Below are positions 19,001 to 25,306 of a stretch of DNA of 26,934 nt, piece by piece. The stretch covers positions 1-26,934 of the forward strand of contig CAYLPJ010000069.1 of the NCBI GenBank assembly GCA_964385465.1, in the 5' to 3' direction. How positions within the stretch are numbered: position 1 is the first letter of the stretch; every line of letters starts with the position of its first letter. The notes below the pieces were generated by a model. That model did not search any database and was not told the origin of the DNA. It saw only the letters and a program-made list of their open reading frames with translations. This DNA is from CAYLPJ01 sp964385465 (GTDB lineage: Bacteria; Planctomycetota; Phycisphaerae; SM23-33). The position numbers were made by a program, and so were the translations under genes.

Positions 19001-22000
19001 CCGACATCTGCCTCCGCCCGGACGGCACGCTGGCCATCCAGCAGCCGATCGCGGCCGGGGTGGGCATCGTGCGGATCAACGAGGCCACCGGCGGCGGGAC
19101 CGTGGACGTGACCCAGACGGCAGCCGGAACGATCACGGCGGCCGAGCTGGCCGTGGTCGTGCCCGGGCAGTCGGTGGCGTTGAACACGGCCGACAACGAC
19201 GTGGACACCCTCGCCGGCCAGGCCGCTGACTTCGCCTTCAACGACGTGGACACCTACGCCCTCGGCAACGTCTCGGACGGAGCGTTCTGCGTCGGCTTCA
19301 ACGGGCTGGATGTCACCAACATCTGCCTGTCGGGCACGGACGTCACGGTAGACTCGGCCATCAACACCACAGGCACGGTGCGGATCAACTCCACCGGGAC
19401 GGTGACGCAGACGCAGACGATCACCGCCTCCGAGTTGGGCATCTACGCCACCGATACCGTCACGCTGGAACTGGCCAACGACGTGGATACGCTGGCGGCC
19501 GAAGTCACCGGCTCGGGCAGCGGCTTCCGATTCAACGACATCGATGACGTCACCGTCGACACGGTCACCCAGGGCGCCTGCCTGCCCAACGACGTGACCG
19601 GCATCACCACCAACGACGGAGACGTCTGCATCGAGACCGCCACGACGCTGGACTTCCAGCAGGCCGTCGCCGCGGGCGCGGGTGTCGTGAGACTCGATGT
19701 CCCCGGGGCGATCACCCAGGCCGCGGCGGGCACGATCACGGCCGGGTCGCTGGGCATCGACAGCGACGCCGCCGTCACGCTGGACCAGGCCAACGACGTG
19801 GACACGCTCGCCGCCGACCTCAGCGGCGGGGCGGGCGGCTTCCAGTTCAATGACGCCGACGGGTTCACCGTCGGCTCGGTCACCGCCGGCGGGTGCCTCG
19901 CCGGGGACGTCGACGGCGTGACCACGGCCGGGCAGGACATCTGCCTCCAGGCCGGCACGACGCTGCACATCAGCCAGGCCGTCAACGCCGGGGCCGCCGT
20001 TGTGCGGCTGCTGACCGGCGGGTCCATCACCCAGGCGGCGACCGGCCCGATCACCGCGGTCTCGCTGGGCGTCGACAGCGACGGCACGGCGACGCTGGAC
20101 CAGGGCAACGACGTGGACACGCTCGCCGCCGACCTGACCGGCGGGACCGGCGGCTTCCAGTTCAACGACACCGACGACGTGGTGGTCAACTCCGTCACCG
20201 CCGGCGGCTGCTTCGCCGGCCAGGTGGACGGCATCGCCACCACCGACGCCGACGTCTGCCTCCAGACGGGCACGACGCTGGACTTCCAGCAGGCCGTCGC
20301 GGCCGGGGCGGGCACGATCCGCCTGGCCGCCACCGGCGCAGTCACCCAGGCCGCGGCCGGCACGCTGACCGGCGGGGCGCTGGGCATCGACAGCGACGCC
20401 GCCGTCACGCTGGGCCAGGGCAACGACGTGGACACCCTCGCCGCCGACCTGACCGGCGGCGTCGGCGGGATGTTCTTCAACGACGTGGACGGCTTCGCGG
20501 TCGGCACGGTGACCGCGGCCGGCTGCCTGGCCGGCGACGTGACCGGCCTGTCCACGACCGACGCCGACGTCTGCCTCATCGGCGGCGGCGCCCTCGCGGT
20601 CGACCAGGCCGTCAACGTCGGGGTCGCCACGCTGCGAATGAACGCCAGCGGGACGGTCACGCAAAGCGCCGAGATCGTCGCCGCGGTCCTGGGCATCGTC
20701 GCCGCCGACGCCATCACGCTGACGAACACCAGCAACGACGTGGGCACCTTCGCTGCCGACACCGAGATTGGCGGGACCGGCGGGGTCAGCTTCACCGATG
20801 CCGATGGCTTCACCGTCGGCACCGTCGCCGATTCGGTCGGAGGGTGCCTCGGGGTCGACCTCGAGGGCATCCAGTCCGCCGACACGGTCACGCTGAACTC
20901 CGTCACCGGCGATGTCATCGTCGCCGATACCGGCAACGCCGACGACATTGATGCCGCCGGGGCCGTCAGCATCACGCTCGACGGCGACGAGGCCGTGTTC
21001 CAGATCGCCGGGGGCGCCGACGTGGACGTCGCGGCCGGCGGGGCGGTCCTCTCGGCCGACAAGATGGATCTCGCCGGCACGGTCACCGCGACGGGGCAGA
21101 CCGTGGCGCTGATGCCCACCGAGGCCGGCGAGGCGATCGACCTCGGCTCGGCCGCTGACGCCGCGGCGGACACGCTGGAGCTGGCCGAGGCCGAACTGGA
21201 CAACATTACAGCCGACACGCTGCGCATCGGCGACACCGACGCCGGGGCGATCAGCCTGACGGCCGCCATCGGGCCGGACAGCGTCACCACGCTGTCGCTG
21301 TTGAGCGACGAGGGCGTCGACGACGCAGGCGACACAGGCTCGGTCGTGGTGACCAACCTCCGCATCGACGTGGACACGGCCGTGGACCTCAGCGTGGCCA
21401 CCAACGACGTGGACGCGCTGGCGATTGCGATCGCCGACACGGGGGAGGGCGCCTACGTCCAGGACGCCGATGATCTGACGGTGGACACCGTCGACGGCGT
21501 CGTGGGCGTGGCGACCAACGACGGCGACATCTGCCTGATCAGCGGCACGACGATGACGCTGAACCAGTCGGTGGACGCCGGCACGGAGACAGCCCGGTTG
21601 AACTCCGGCGGGAACCTCACGCAGTTGGCGACCGGGGCCATCGCGGCCGGGTCGCTGGGCATCGTCGGCGGCGCGGACGTGATCCTGGACGAGCCGACCA
21701 ACGACGTCGACACGCTGGCCGCCGACGTGACCGGGGCGTTCCGCTTCATCGACAACGACGGCTACACCGTCGGCAGCGTCGCCGACAGTGCCGGCGCCTG
21801 CCTCGGCGCCGACCTCGCGGGCCTGACCGCCGGCGGCGACATCGAGATCCTCACCGACCTGACGCTCGACGACCCGACCACGGTCGTGCCCACGCCCAGG
21901 CCGGTGGGCGACTACCGCCCGGCGGCGGTCATCCTCATCGACGACGTGGACATCGCCTCCACCGGCGGGGACGTGTACCTGAACGTCCTGGCCGCCAACG

Positions 22001-23304
22001 TGGACGTGAACCTGCTGCCCACGACCTTCCGCGAGGACCCGGCCAATCCGGGCCAGCCGGCGATCCCGTCGGTGGCAACGATCGGGACGACGTTCGGCAC
22101 GACGGCCGTCACCATCAGCGGCACGAACGTCGTGATGGGCGGCCTGGAGAAGATCAGCAGCTACGGCGACCTGACGATCCAGGCGACGGGCACCGCGACG
22201 GTCGGCGACCTGAACGCCGCCGACACCGTCGAGGTCGATGCGACCACCGTTCAGTATCTGCTCCGCGAGCAGGGCTTCGTGCTCGGCGGCGACGAGGCGT
22301 CCCTGACGCTGGATTCGGGCCTGGATTTCAACGGCACCCGGGTGGACTTCAACACCGGCACGACCACGACGAACCGCCTCGTGGGCGGCTCGAACGGCGA
22401 CGCCGGGTTCGGCGCCTGGGGCCCCTACACGGGTGCGGATGTCCTGGCCCGGCCGGTGGCGTCCTACACGGCCTCCACCGACTTTGCCTACACGAGCCTG
22501 CTTCGCGGCTCGGCGGTGGTGCTTGGCGACGGAGACCCCGTGCTGGATGAGTACGCCCAGGAGGGCGTGGTGGTCAGCAACCTGGCCAGCGCCCTGGCCA
22601 GCGCCCTGCCGGAAGAGGAGATCGACGTCACCCTCGACCGCGGCGTGCCCGCCAGCCAGCGGGAAGACCTCGTCCGCCACCTTGGCATCTACACCAAGGA
22701 CGCCAACGACGCCGAGGAAATCGAGTGGCTCAGCGGCCGGCGGTTCTTCAACGACCTGCCGGAAGTCGCCCACGTGGTCACTGCCGGCGACATGCCCGGC
22801 GGTGCGACCAGTCCCTCCCAGCACAAGGTCTCGATCGACCGGCTGCCGGGCTCGCTCGCCCGCGAGGCCCTCGTGGCCTACCGGGCACTGTACTGGCGGG
22901 AGAAGGTCGATCCCGAGACCGGCGAGAAGATCTGGGAAAGCCGGGCCTCGGAGATCCGCTCGACGCTCCAGAAGGCCGTCAACGACTACAAGAAGACCGA
23001 AGGCAAGAAGGAGTTCGACGCCGCCGGGTTCGGACGCTGGCTGGCGTGTGCGGCCAAGCATCCCGAGGCCCATGACCTCATGACCCGGTTGAGCAGCCTG
23101 TTCCACCGTGTCGAACTGCTCGGGCTGGGGCCGGTCGAGCTGGAAATCTCCCAGCGGATGCTGGCGCGGTCGATCAAGCCGAGAGGCGTGACGATCGACC
23201 AGATGATCGAGGCCGTGCTGTCGACCCCCCCGACCTGTCCGGACATGGCTCCTAAGCCCGTATCCGACACGGACGAGGAGGTGGCGGCCGCGCAGACGAA
23301 GTAG
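10081..23304 (+). CDS. giant TpsA-type exoprotein (filamentous haemagglutinin family)
   Basis: 4407 aa, a likely surface filament or adhesin exported by the TpsB encoded 108 bp upstream. The long signal peptide (hydrophobic LGSLLLAILFGSWAMA, cleavage near residue 37) leads into the TPS domain: QGETVVNGNVQF, TSFDIHTNETVQFVQP, VLNRIQ, IDGTLRANGIVYIVNPSGV (res 103-121), FGQGAVLDV. Residues about 320-420 carry the family block GGDYQGRNP, GDGGTIVVWADD, GGLIETSGK, GEWLLDPANVT. Residues about 430-3920 are Gly/Asp/Thr-rich beta-helix repeats. Residues about 4130-4407 are charged and helical rather than beta-helical; I see no CdiA-type VENN motif or toxin domain and no sortase motif. Start: the ATG at 10081 has GGGAG 8 nt upstream; an in-frame ATG at 10054 has none. 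There are no stops or frame breaks over 13 kb despite strong repetition. Confidence 0.92.
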   Translation: MRTRTAANLRTVGTFTLRVGLGSLLLAILFGSWAMAGPQGETVVNGNVQFHRDGATTTIQASNGAIINYTSFDIHTNETVQFVQPSATSRVLNRIQSVAPTNIDGTLRANGIVYIVNPSGVIFGQGAVLDVAGIYAAAASISNQDFINGLNHFTDAAGNVENYGTITGSAVNLIGKHVANHGSIIAPAGMVTMAAGEDILLGEFGGHVMVKVEGSGEAAEGAQAPAETPGVENTGSIEAPGGKVLLGAGDVYSIAARHSGRIQAKDVTIEGAAGKTQVSGSIDTSGATGGDVKVLGEKVELTGADIDASGEAGGGKILVGGDYQGRNPDVRNAARTYVDAETALRADATAAGDGGTIVVWADDLTVFGGSASVRGAGGGDGGLIETSGKNMLFVTGSATIDLAAPGGSAGEWLLDPANVTLSDAATANMAGDPDWAPTDSSATGNVQISAIETVLNGAGGGTVTVTTTNDGASGGEVGTLTVSDPIDVDLSDAGATTSTLTLTADDLIDISNTVTLTTTDDPGDTFNLNLNATAGVDINAAISNTSGSGLINLGTTGTTFDNTGGAITTTGGTVSILNSGAITIGAAVATAGADIAITGSTVDVNNTLNAGAGTVRINATSTVGQTAAITAAALGIVADDAITLTNTGNAVGTFAADTASGGAGAVSYTDSDSLIVGAVADSGGVLGAALNGIDSGGTTAITLDGAGATLQIATGNPVTSTSGTATLTADKMDIDAAITATGQVVVLKPNTAADAIDLGSATDAQANTLELSDTELDNVTATTLRIGATDAGAISVTAALTPGSISNLSLLSDEGVDDGGDAGTIVLAGGLRIDVDTAVDLDQANDIDTLAVATSGTGAVGFTDSDGFAVGSVDTTLGIVTGDGAVTLTPGGQLDVDQAINTSAAAGHDIVVTGDNAVVISGVNLTTDTGAINLNSSAVTLDTGAVQISTGAGAGNITIDGTIQSATNQDLTINAGAGGGGGDVSLGAVGLSGSNEIGNLAVTGGSTTITLNGDVYTTGTQDYNSAVVIATDVTLDAADAAITFDGAVSGTSADSLIVDAGTSTVTFSGAVGAGGQIAGLTVTGDAGISVASDITTTGAQDYNDAVTITDNVTFDADNANITFDLAVGGTSADNLTVDAGTETITFSGAVGGGSQINNIDLTAGTLTQDGVLTAQGTFAAVVTNSLTIDENITSGGTTDITVTGDGATLEITTGDTVSSTSGTATLTADRMDLAGAVDATGQVVVLKANAAGDAIDVGSATDAAADTLELSDTELDSITATTLRIGATDAGAISVTAALTPGSISNLSLLSDEGVGDAGDTGSIVLAGGLRIDVDSVVDLSVATNDVDTLAVAIADPASGLTFNDADGLTVGTVDGTTGVNVTGATLIALGGDDAVLTIAGGATVTTTAGGLTLQADEMDLSGTAVAAGQSVTLRPNEADAIELGTATGTGEVLELTDAELDNVTASTLVVGSDTSGAITVIDAVTPDNITTLLLQSEEGVGDNGDAGSIVVTNLAIDVDTAVDLSSATNNVDVLAATVADAGEAFTYADADTLEVGSVGTLDGVTTNEGDITISSANTMTLSQLIDAGGTTADVYLDTTTDGDILDGTATPTDLNVRADVLDAGTTAGVANGDFGASGNRIETEVNTLALDDIAGDTFMSSATPIEVAPDPVSGEVDGDYAVTGTATITITDPAGTPGIVLTDGTSLTSVDGDIILNAAGEAVTMNNTTIQTDGGNVDFDVASFSMTNGSIESGASGGDGQVQITTATGDISLTGGTITESGTGAIVLDSAGNVTDGDATARLIGSDLTIDAGTGIGTSAANPLNMQVTNLAVRNDTSGEIYISNTGALVIGGNGLLVGGNGVTDTDGTDGFIQASSPLTISADATHNGTFTYTASDDNGSAGDAITINNNATITLDAAGDSTLTFQAGDDFEMTNGTVQTQGGGTHTVAIWADHEADGADGDRGGVNQAAGTITTNVLAVSSYEDVNLTQATNDADTVAAVVNNNGADFNFQDADGVEIGSGTIPTLGGATDGITTASGTVRIGAGGTVTQTAAGTVTGLALGIAASDTITLDQANDVDTLAAQVTTATSGLRFDDADDLTVGSVADSASPVFGADLDGVTTNDGDFCLQVGGALSVNQAVGVGTGIVRINAGGTVDQLAAITGGSLAVVASDAITLANVGNDVNNFAADTETGGVGAVSFADADGFAVATVADSAGACLGGDIDGIQSADAVTLVAVTGGLVVNDTADAADIDAAGALNVTLSGDDTIFQITAGAAVDVAAGGATVSADKMDLDGTLTATGQTVALMSTQAGDAIDLGSATDAVADTLELAEAELDNITADTLRIGDTDAGAISLTAAIGPDSVTTLSLLSDEGVGDAGDTGSIAVTNLRLDVDTAVDLSVATNDVDTLALAVADAAEGAYVRDADDLTVDTVDTTVGVTTNAGDLCLRTGGALAIDQAVDVGAGTVRLNSGDTITQTATITGASLGLVSVNAVTLDQANDVDTLSAEVATAGQGMRFDDVDDVTIGAVADSAVACLDQDLTGVTVNDADVCFQVGDAFVVGQAVNAGAGTVRINAGDVVGQTAEIVADTLGVLAGGAITLTNANNDVNTFAADTETGGIGGVSFTDADGFTVGNVADSAGVCFGADLAGIQSAGTVDLTSTVGGITVANTADADDIDAGAATTVTLNGDEDTFQVAAGADVDVAAGGATVEADKIDIAGTLTATGQTVALMPSEAGEAIDVGSGTDAAADTLEISDTELDAIDATTVRIGDTDAGAISITAALTPATATTLALLSDEGVSDGGVGTIAVNDLRVDVDTAVDLSLGHTVSNLAMNVADATENARFTSTGALTVNTVDGTVGVTVNGGDLNLESAATLDFQQAADAGTGTIRLETAGAITQAAAGTITAGALGIESGGAVTLTQDNDADNLAATVGGGNGFAYQDVDDVTVTTVAAGQSFAADVDGITTVGADICLRPDGTLAIQQPIAAGVGIVRINEATGGGTVDVTQTAAGTITAAELAVVVPGQSVALNTADNDVDTLAGQAADFAFNDVDTYALGNVSDGAFCVGFNGLDVTNICLSGTDVTVDSAINTTGTVRINSTGTVTQTQTITASELGIYATDTVTLELANDVDTLAAEVTGSGSGFRFNDIDDVTVDTVTQGACLPNDVTGITTNDGDVCIETATTLDFQQAVAAGAGVVRLDVPGAITQAAAGTITAGSLGIDSDAAVTLDQANDVDTLAADLSGGAGGFQFNDADGFTVGSVTAGGCLAGDVDGVTTAGQDICLQAGTTLHISQAVNAGAAVVRLLTGGSITQAATGPITAVSLGVDSDGTATLDQGNDVDTLAADLTGGTGGFQFNDTDDVVVNSVTAGGCFAGQVDGIATTDADVCLQTGTTLDFQQAVAAGAGTIRLAATGAVTQAAAGTLTGGALGIDSDAAVTLGQGNDVDTLAADLTGGVGGMFFNDVDGFAVGTVTAAGCLAGDVTGLSTTDADVCLIGGGALAVDQAVNVGVATLRMNASGTVTQSAEIVAAVLGIVAADAITLTNTSNDVGTFAADTEIGGTGGVSFTDADGFTVGTVADSVGGCLGVDLEGIQSADTVTLNSVTGDVIVADTGNADDIDAAGAVSITLDGDEAVFQIAGGADVDVAAGGAVLSADKMDLAGTVTATGQTVALMPTEAGEAIDLGSAADAAADTLELAEAELDNITADTLRIGDTDAGAISLTAAIGPDSVTTLSLLSDEGVDDAGDTGSVVVTNLRIDVDTAVDLSVATNDVDALAIAIADTGEGAYVQDADDLTVDTVDGVVGVATNDGDICLISGTTMTLNQSVDAGTETARLNSGGNLTQLATGAIAAGSLGIVGGADVILDEPTNDVDTLAADVTGAFRFIDNDGYTVGSVADSAGACLGADLAGLTAGGDIEILTDLTLDDPTTVVPTPRPVGDYRPAAVILIDDVDIASTGGDVYLNVLAANVDVNLLPTTFREDPANPGQPAIPSVATIGTTFGTTAVTISGTNVVMGGLEKISSYGDLTIQATGTATVGDLNAADTVEVDATTVQYLLREQGFVLGGDEASLTLDSGLDFNGTRVDFNTGTTTTNRLVGGSNGDAGFGAWGPYTGADVLARPVASYTASTDFAYTSLLRGSAVVLGDGDPVLDEYAQEGVVVSNLASALASALPEEEIDVTLDRGVPASQREDLVRHLGIYTKDANDAEEIEWLSGRRFFNDLPEVAHVVTAGDMPGGATSPSQHKVSIDRLPGSLAREALVAYRALYWREKVDPETGEKIWESRASEIRSTLQKAVNDYKKTEGKKEFDAAGFGRWLACAAKHPEAHDLMTRLSSLFHRVELLGLGPVELEISQRMLARSIKPRGVTIDQMIEAVLSTPPTCPDMAPKPVSDTDEEVAAAQTK
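12381..12606 (+). repeat. long direct repeat in tpsA, copy 1 (copy 2 at 13878-14103)
   Basis: Nearly identical DNA over about 225 nt, offset 1497 nt (499 codons), encoding a module with ELSDTELD, TTLRIGATDAGAIS and LSLLSDEGV. Related, more diverged copies of the module begin near 14440, 17071, 18343 and 21175, so there are six in all. Confidence 0.85.
13141..13614 (+). repeat. 79-aa tandem repeat, two copies
   Basis: Two units of 237 nt (13141 and 13378) encoding QDYN-AV, DA-ITF, GTSAD, VDAGT and FSGAVG in the same order. This repeat type differs from the NDVDTLA units elsewhere in the protein. Confidence 0.8.
16312..21830 (+). repeat. hierarchical beta-helix repeat array of tpsA
   Basis: Units are marked by NDVDTLA-like starts at 16312, 16630, 17299, 17587, 17905, 18568, 18862, 19195, 19477, 19792, 20107, 20422, 20734, 21403 and 21700. 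Short units are 94-111 aa, and the three starting at 19477, 19792 and 20107 are exactly 315 nt each. Long units of 221-223 aa start at 16630, 17905 and 20734. The order short, long, medium forms a super-unit of 1275 nt at 16312 and again at 17587, and of 1278 nt at 20422. Confidence 0.85.
17071..17311 (+). repeat. near-identical 240-nt direct repeat in tpsA (partner 21175-21415)
   Basis: The two stretches differ at few positions and lie exactly 4104 nt apart (1368 codons, in frame). Both encode the ELAEAELDNITADTLRIG module and the following unit start. Confidence 0.85.
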
Positions 23305-23309
23305 CGCCG

Positions 23310-23329
23310 CCCCCGCGCCCCGGCGGGGG
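23310..23329 (+). terminator. GC-rich hairpin between tpsA and tssA
   Basis: Perfect 7-bp stem CCCCCGC / GCGGGGG with a 6-nt loop, starting 6 nt after the tpsA stop. No T-run follows and tssA begins 27 nt later, so it may lower rather than stop read-through. Confidence 0.35.
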
Positions 23330-23355
23330 AGCGGAAACGGGAAGGATGTGTCCGG

Positions 23356-24438
23356 ATGGCGATGGACGTCGAGAGCCTCCTGGCCGAGGTCAGTGCGGAG
23401 TCTCCCTGCGGGGAAGACCTGACCTATGATCCGGCGTACATGGAGCTGGAGCGGATCGCGCAGGGCACGCCGGAACAGCAGGTCGGCGATACCGTTGTCG
23501 AGGCCGAGGAACCCAACTGGCGCGACGTGCGCGACCAGGCGATGGAGCTGCTGGGGCGGACCAAGGACATCCGCGTCGCCGTCTACCTGACGCTGGCCCA
23601 GCTTCAGATGGAGGGCGTGCCAGGCCTGCGAGACGGGCTGGCACTGCTCCGCGGGCTCGTCGAGCAGTATTGGGACGAGTTCTACCCCCAGTTGGACCCC
23701 GACGACGACTACGACCCCACCGAGCGGATGAACATCGTCGCGCAGTTGTCGCCTCCGCCGGAGGTCTTCGACGACCCGATGAAGTTCAAGGCTCGTCTCC
23801 GCCAGGCCCCCCTGGCCGACTCCAGACAGTTGGGCCAGTACGGACTGCGACACATCCTTATCGCCCGTGGCGACATGACGCCGCCCGAGGGGGCCGACGA
23901 GAAGTTCCCCGACCTGTCGGTCATCGAGGGGGCGTTCCAGGACACCGACTCCGAGCACCTCCAGGAGATTGTGACGGCCGCCAACGAGGCCCTGGAGCAT
24001 CTGAGCATCATCGACTCGCTGCTGACCCAACGGGTCGGCGTGGGGAACGTGCCGAACCTCGACCAGCTGACGGAGATCCTCGGGCAGATGTCGTCGTCGG
24101 TGGAGCAGTACACCGGCGGGGCCGGCGGTGGCGGCGAGCCCGGCGCCGAGCCGGGCGGGGACGTCGATGCCGGCGGGGCGCCCGGCGGGGGCGGCGGCCC
24201 GGCGATCAGCGGCGACATCCGCTCGCCGGAGGACGTCATCCGTGTGTTGGACAAGATCTGCGAGTATTACCAGCGGAACGAACCCTCCAGCCCCGTGCCG
24301 CTCATCGTCCGCCGCGCCAAGAAGCTCGTGCGGAAGAACTTCATAGAAATCATCCAGGACTTGAATCCCGACGGATTGCGGACGATAGAGATGGTCAGCG
24401 GGCCCTTCGAGGACCCCAACGCTCAGCAGCAGTATTAA
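23356..24438 (+). CDS. tssA: type VI secretion protein TssA (ImpA family)
   Basis: 360 aa. TssA guides baseplate assembly and tail sheath growth in the cytoplasm. The N-terminal ImpA domain begins with LLAEVSAESPCGEDLTYDPAYMELE (SPCGEDL at 16-22, the family hallmark) and NWRDVRDQAMELL (55-67), then VYLTLAQLQMEGVPGLRDGL. A Gly-rich linker spans about 254-282. The C-terminal region (283-360) has DVIRVLDKICEYYQRNEPSSPVPLIVRRAKKLV-type sequence followed by FIEIIQDLNPDGL, the conserved end found in short TssA proteins. The ATG at 23356 has GGGAAGGA about 10 nt upstream; an ATG two codons on is also possible. It starts only 51 bp after the giant tpsA gene, and a 319-bp gap separates it from tssB. 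Confidence 0.93.
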   Translation: MAMDVESLLAEVSAESPCGEDLTYDPAYMELERIAQGTPEQQVGDTVVEAEEPNWRDVRDQAMELLGRTKDIRVAVYLTLAQLQMEGVPGLRDGLALLRGLVEQYWDEFYPQLDPDDDYDPTERMNIVAQLSPPPEVFDDPMKFKARLRQAPLADSRQLGQYGLRHILIARGDMTPPEGADEKFPDLSVIEGAFQDTDSEHLQEIVTAANEALEHLSIIDSLLTQRVGVGNVPNLDQLTEILGQMSSSVEQYTGGAGGGGEPGAEPGGDVDAGGAPGGGGGPAISGDIRSPEDVIRVLDKICEYYQRNEPSSPVPLIVRRAKKLVRKNFIEIIQDLNPDGLRTIEMVSGPFEDPNAQQQY

Positions 24439-24490
24439 GCACCGCCCGGTTGGAGAGGCCGCCCGTCGCACGCTTGCTCCCGAGACCGGA

Positions 24491-24517
24491 GGTTTTCCGC
24501 CGGCGGATGGGAAAACC
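24491..24517 (+). promoter_or_regulatory. inverted repeat upstream of the tssB promoter
   Basis: Perfect 8-bp arms GGTTTTCC / GGAAAACC with an 11-nt GC-rich loop, ending 14 nt before the -35 box. It could be an operator or a tssA terminator without a T-run. Confidence 0.4.
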
Positions 24518-24531
24518 GACGGGTTGGCTGT

Positions 24532-24561
24532 TTGACACGACGGAGGCGGCAGACGTAGAAT
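24532..24561 (+). promoter_or_regulatory. sigma70-type promoter for tssB-tssC-hcp
   Basis: A perfect TTGACA (24532-24537), an 18-bp spacer and TAGAAT (24556-24561, five of six). This is the best promoter match in the window. Transcription would begin near 24568, leaving a leader of about 190 nt. Confidence 0.6.
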
Positions 24562-24757
24562 GCATTTGGATCCGGGCATCTCTACCTGCCGGCTCGCTTG
24601 AAGGCGTTGAGAGGCCGTTGCCGCTGCCGCGGCGCGAGGCCCCACCAGGTTCGTTTGCGGTGCGCTGGGGCGAACAGCGCACGCTGCAAGGAATGGACGG
24701 AAGGAACGACGAGACCACCCCTCTCTCGCAGGGGCCCTGCCTTAGAAAGGAGCAGCC

Positions 24758-25306
24758 ATGGCCAAGAGTGAGAGCAGTCAGAAATTCATCGCTCGAAATC
24801 GAGCGCCGCGCGTCCAGGTGGAGTACGATCTGGAACTCTACGGCGCCGAGAAGATGATCAGCCTGCCGTTCGTGATGGGCGTCATGGCGGATCTCTCGGG
24901 CAAGCCGGCCGAATCGCTCGGGCCGGTCGCCGACCGGAAGTTCATGGAAATCGACGTGGACAACTTCGACGACCGCCTCAAGTCCATGAAGCCCCGTGTC
25001 GCCTTTCAGGTCCCCAACACCCTCACCGGCGAGGGCAACCTGTCCGTGGACCTGACCTTCGACAGCATGGAGGACTTCTCCCCCGCCGCGGTGGCGAGGA
25101 AGGTGGACTCCCTCAACAAGCTGCTGACCGCCCGCACCCAGTTGTCCAACCTCATGGGCTACATGGACGGCAAGGCCGGGGCCGAGGAGCTGATCAACAA
25201 GCTGCTCAAGGACCCGTCGCTGATGCAGGCGCTGGGTTCGACGCCGGCCGAGGGCGGCGAAGGCGAAGCCGAAGGCACCAGCGAGGAGGAGCAGGACAAT
25301 GGCTGA
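24758..25306 (+). CDS. tssB: type VI secretion sheath small subunit TssB
   Basis: 182 aa, a normal length. Together with TssC it builds the contractile sheath around the Hcp tube. Seen: QKFIARNRAPRVQVEYDLE (8-26), with the first sheath strand RVQVEYDLE, then LPFVMGVMADLSG (36-48), the family hallmark, then RKFMEIDVDNFDDRLKSMKPR (60-80, trypsin-like spacing of charges) and FDSMEDFSPAAVARKV (101-116), followed by a helix LNKLLTARTQLSNLM (119-133). The C-terminus is an acidic Glu/Gly tail. AAAGGAG lies 6 nt before the ATG at 24758. The stop overlaps the tssC start by 8 nt, so the two sheath parts are translationally coupled. Confidence 0.96.
   Translation: MAKSESSQKFIARNRAPRVQVEYDLELYGAEKMISLPFVMGVMADLSGKPAESLGPVADRKFMEIDVDNFDDRLKSMKPRVAFQVPNTLTGEGNLSVDLTFDSMEDFSPAAVARKVDSLNKLLTARTQLSNLMGYMDGKAGAEELINKLLKDPSLMQALGSTPAEGGEGEAEGTSEEEQDNG

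Larger units (their letters stand above)
24439..24757. other. intergenic region between tssA and tssB
   Basis: No credible gene. It holds an inverted repeat and a good promoter (listed separately), then about 190 nt of leader before tssB in which I see no known riboswitch or small RNA. Confidence 0.6.

Noticed and set aside
16312..21830. Regularly spaced DNA repeats as a CRISPR array
   Set aside because: The units are about 315 nt, coding, in frame and diverged; there are no short identical repeats with unique spacers.
10081..23304. Possibility that TpsA is a CdiA-type contact-dependent toxin
   Set aside because: No VENN motif, no toxin-like C-terminus and no small immunity gene after it; tssA follows directly.
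10012..24645. A minus-strand open frame of 4877 codons antisense to tpsA and tssA
   Set aside because: Its sequence is low-complexity (Val/Gly/Asp/Arg/His-rich) and mirrors the repeats of tpsA. Long antisense frames are expected where the sense gene has few T/A-rich codons. It has no recognisable domain, whereas tpsA has a signal peptide, TPS domain and partner.
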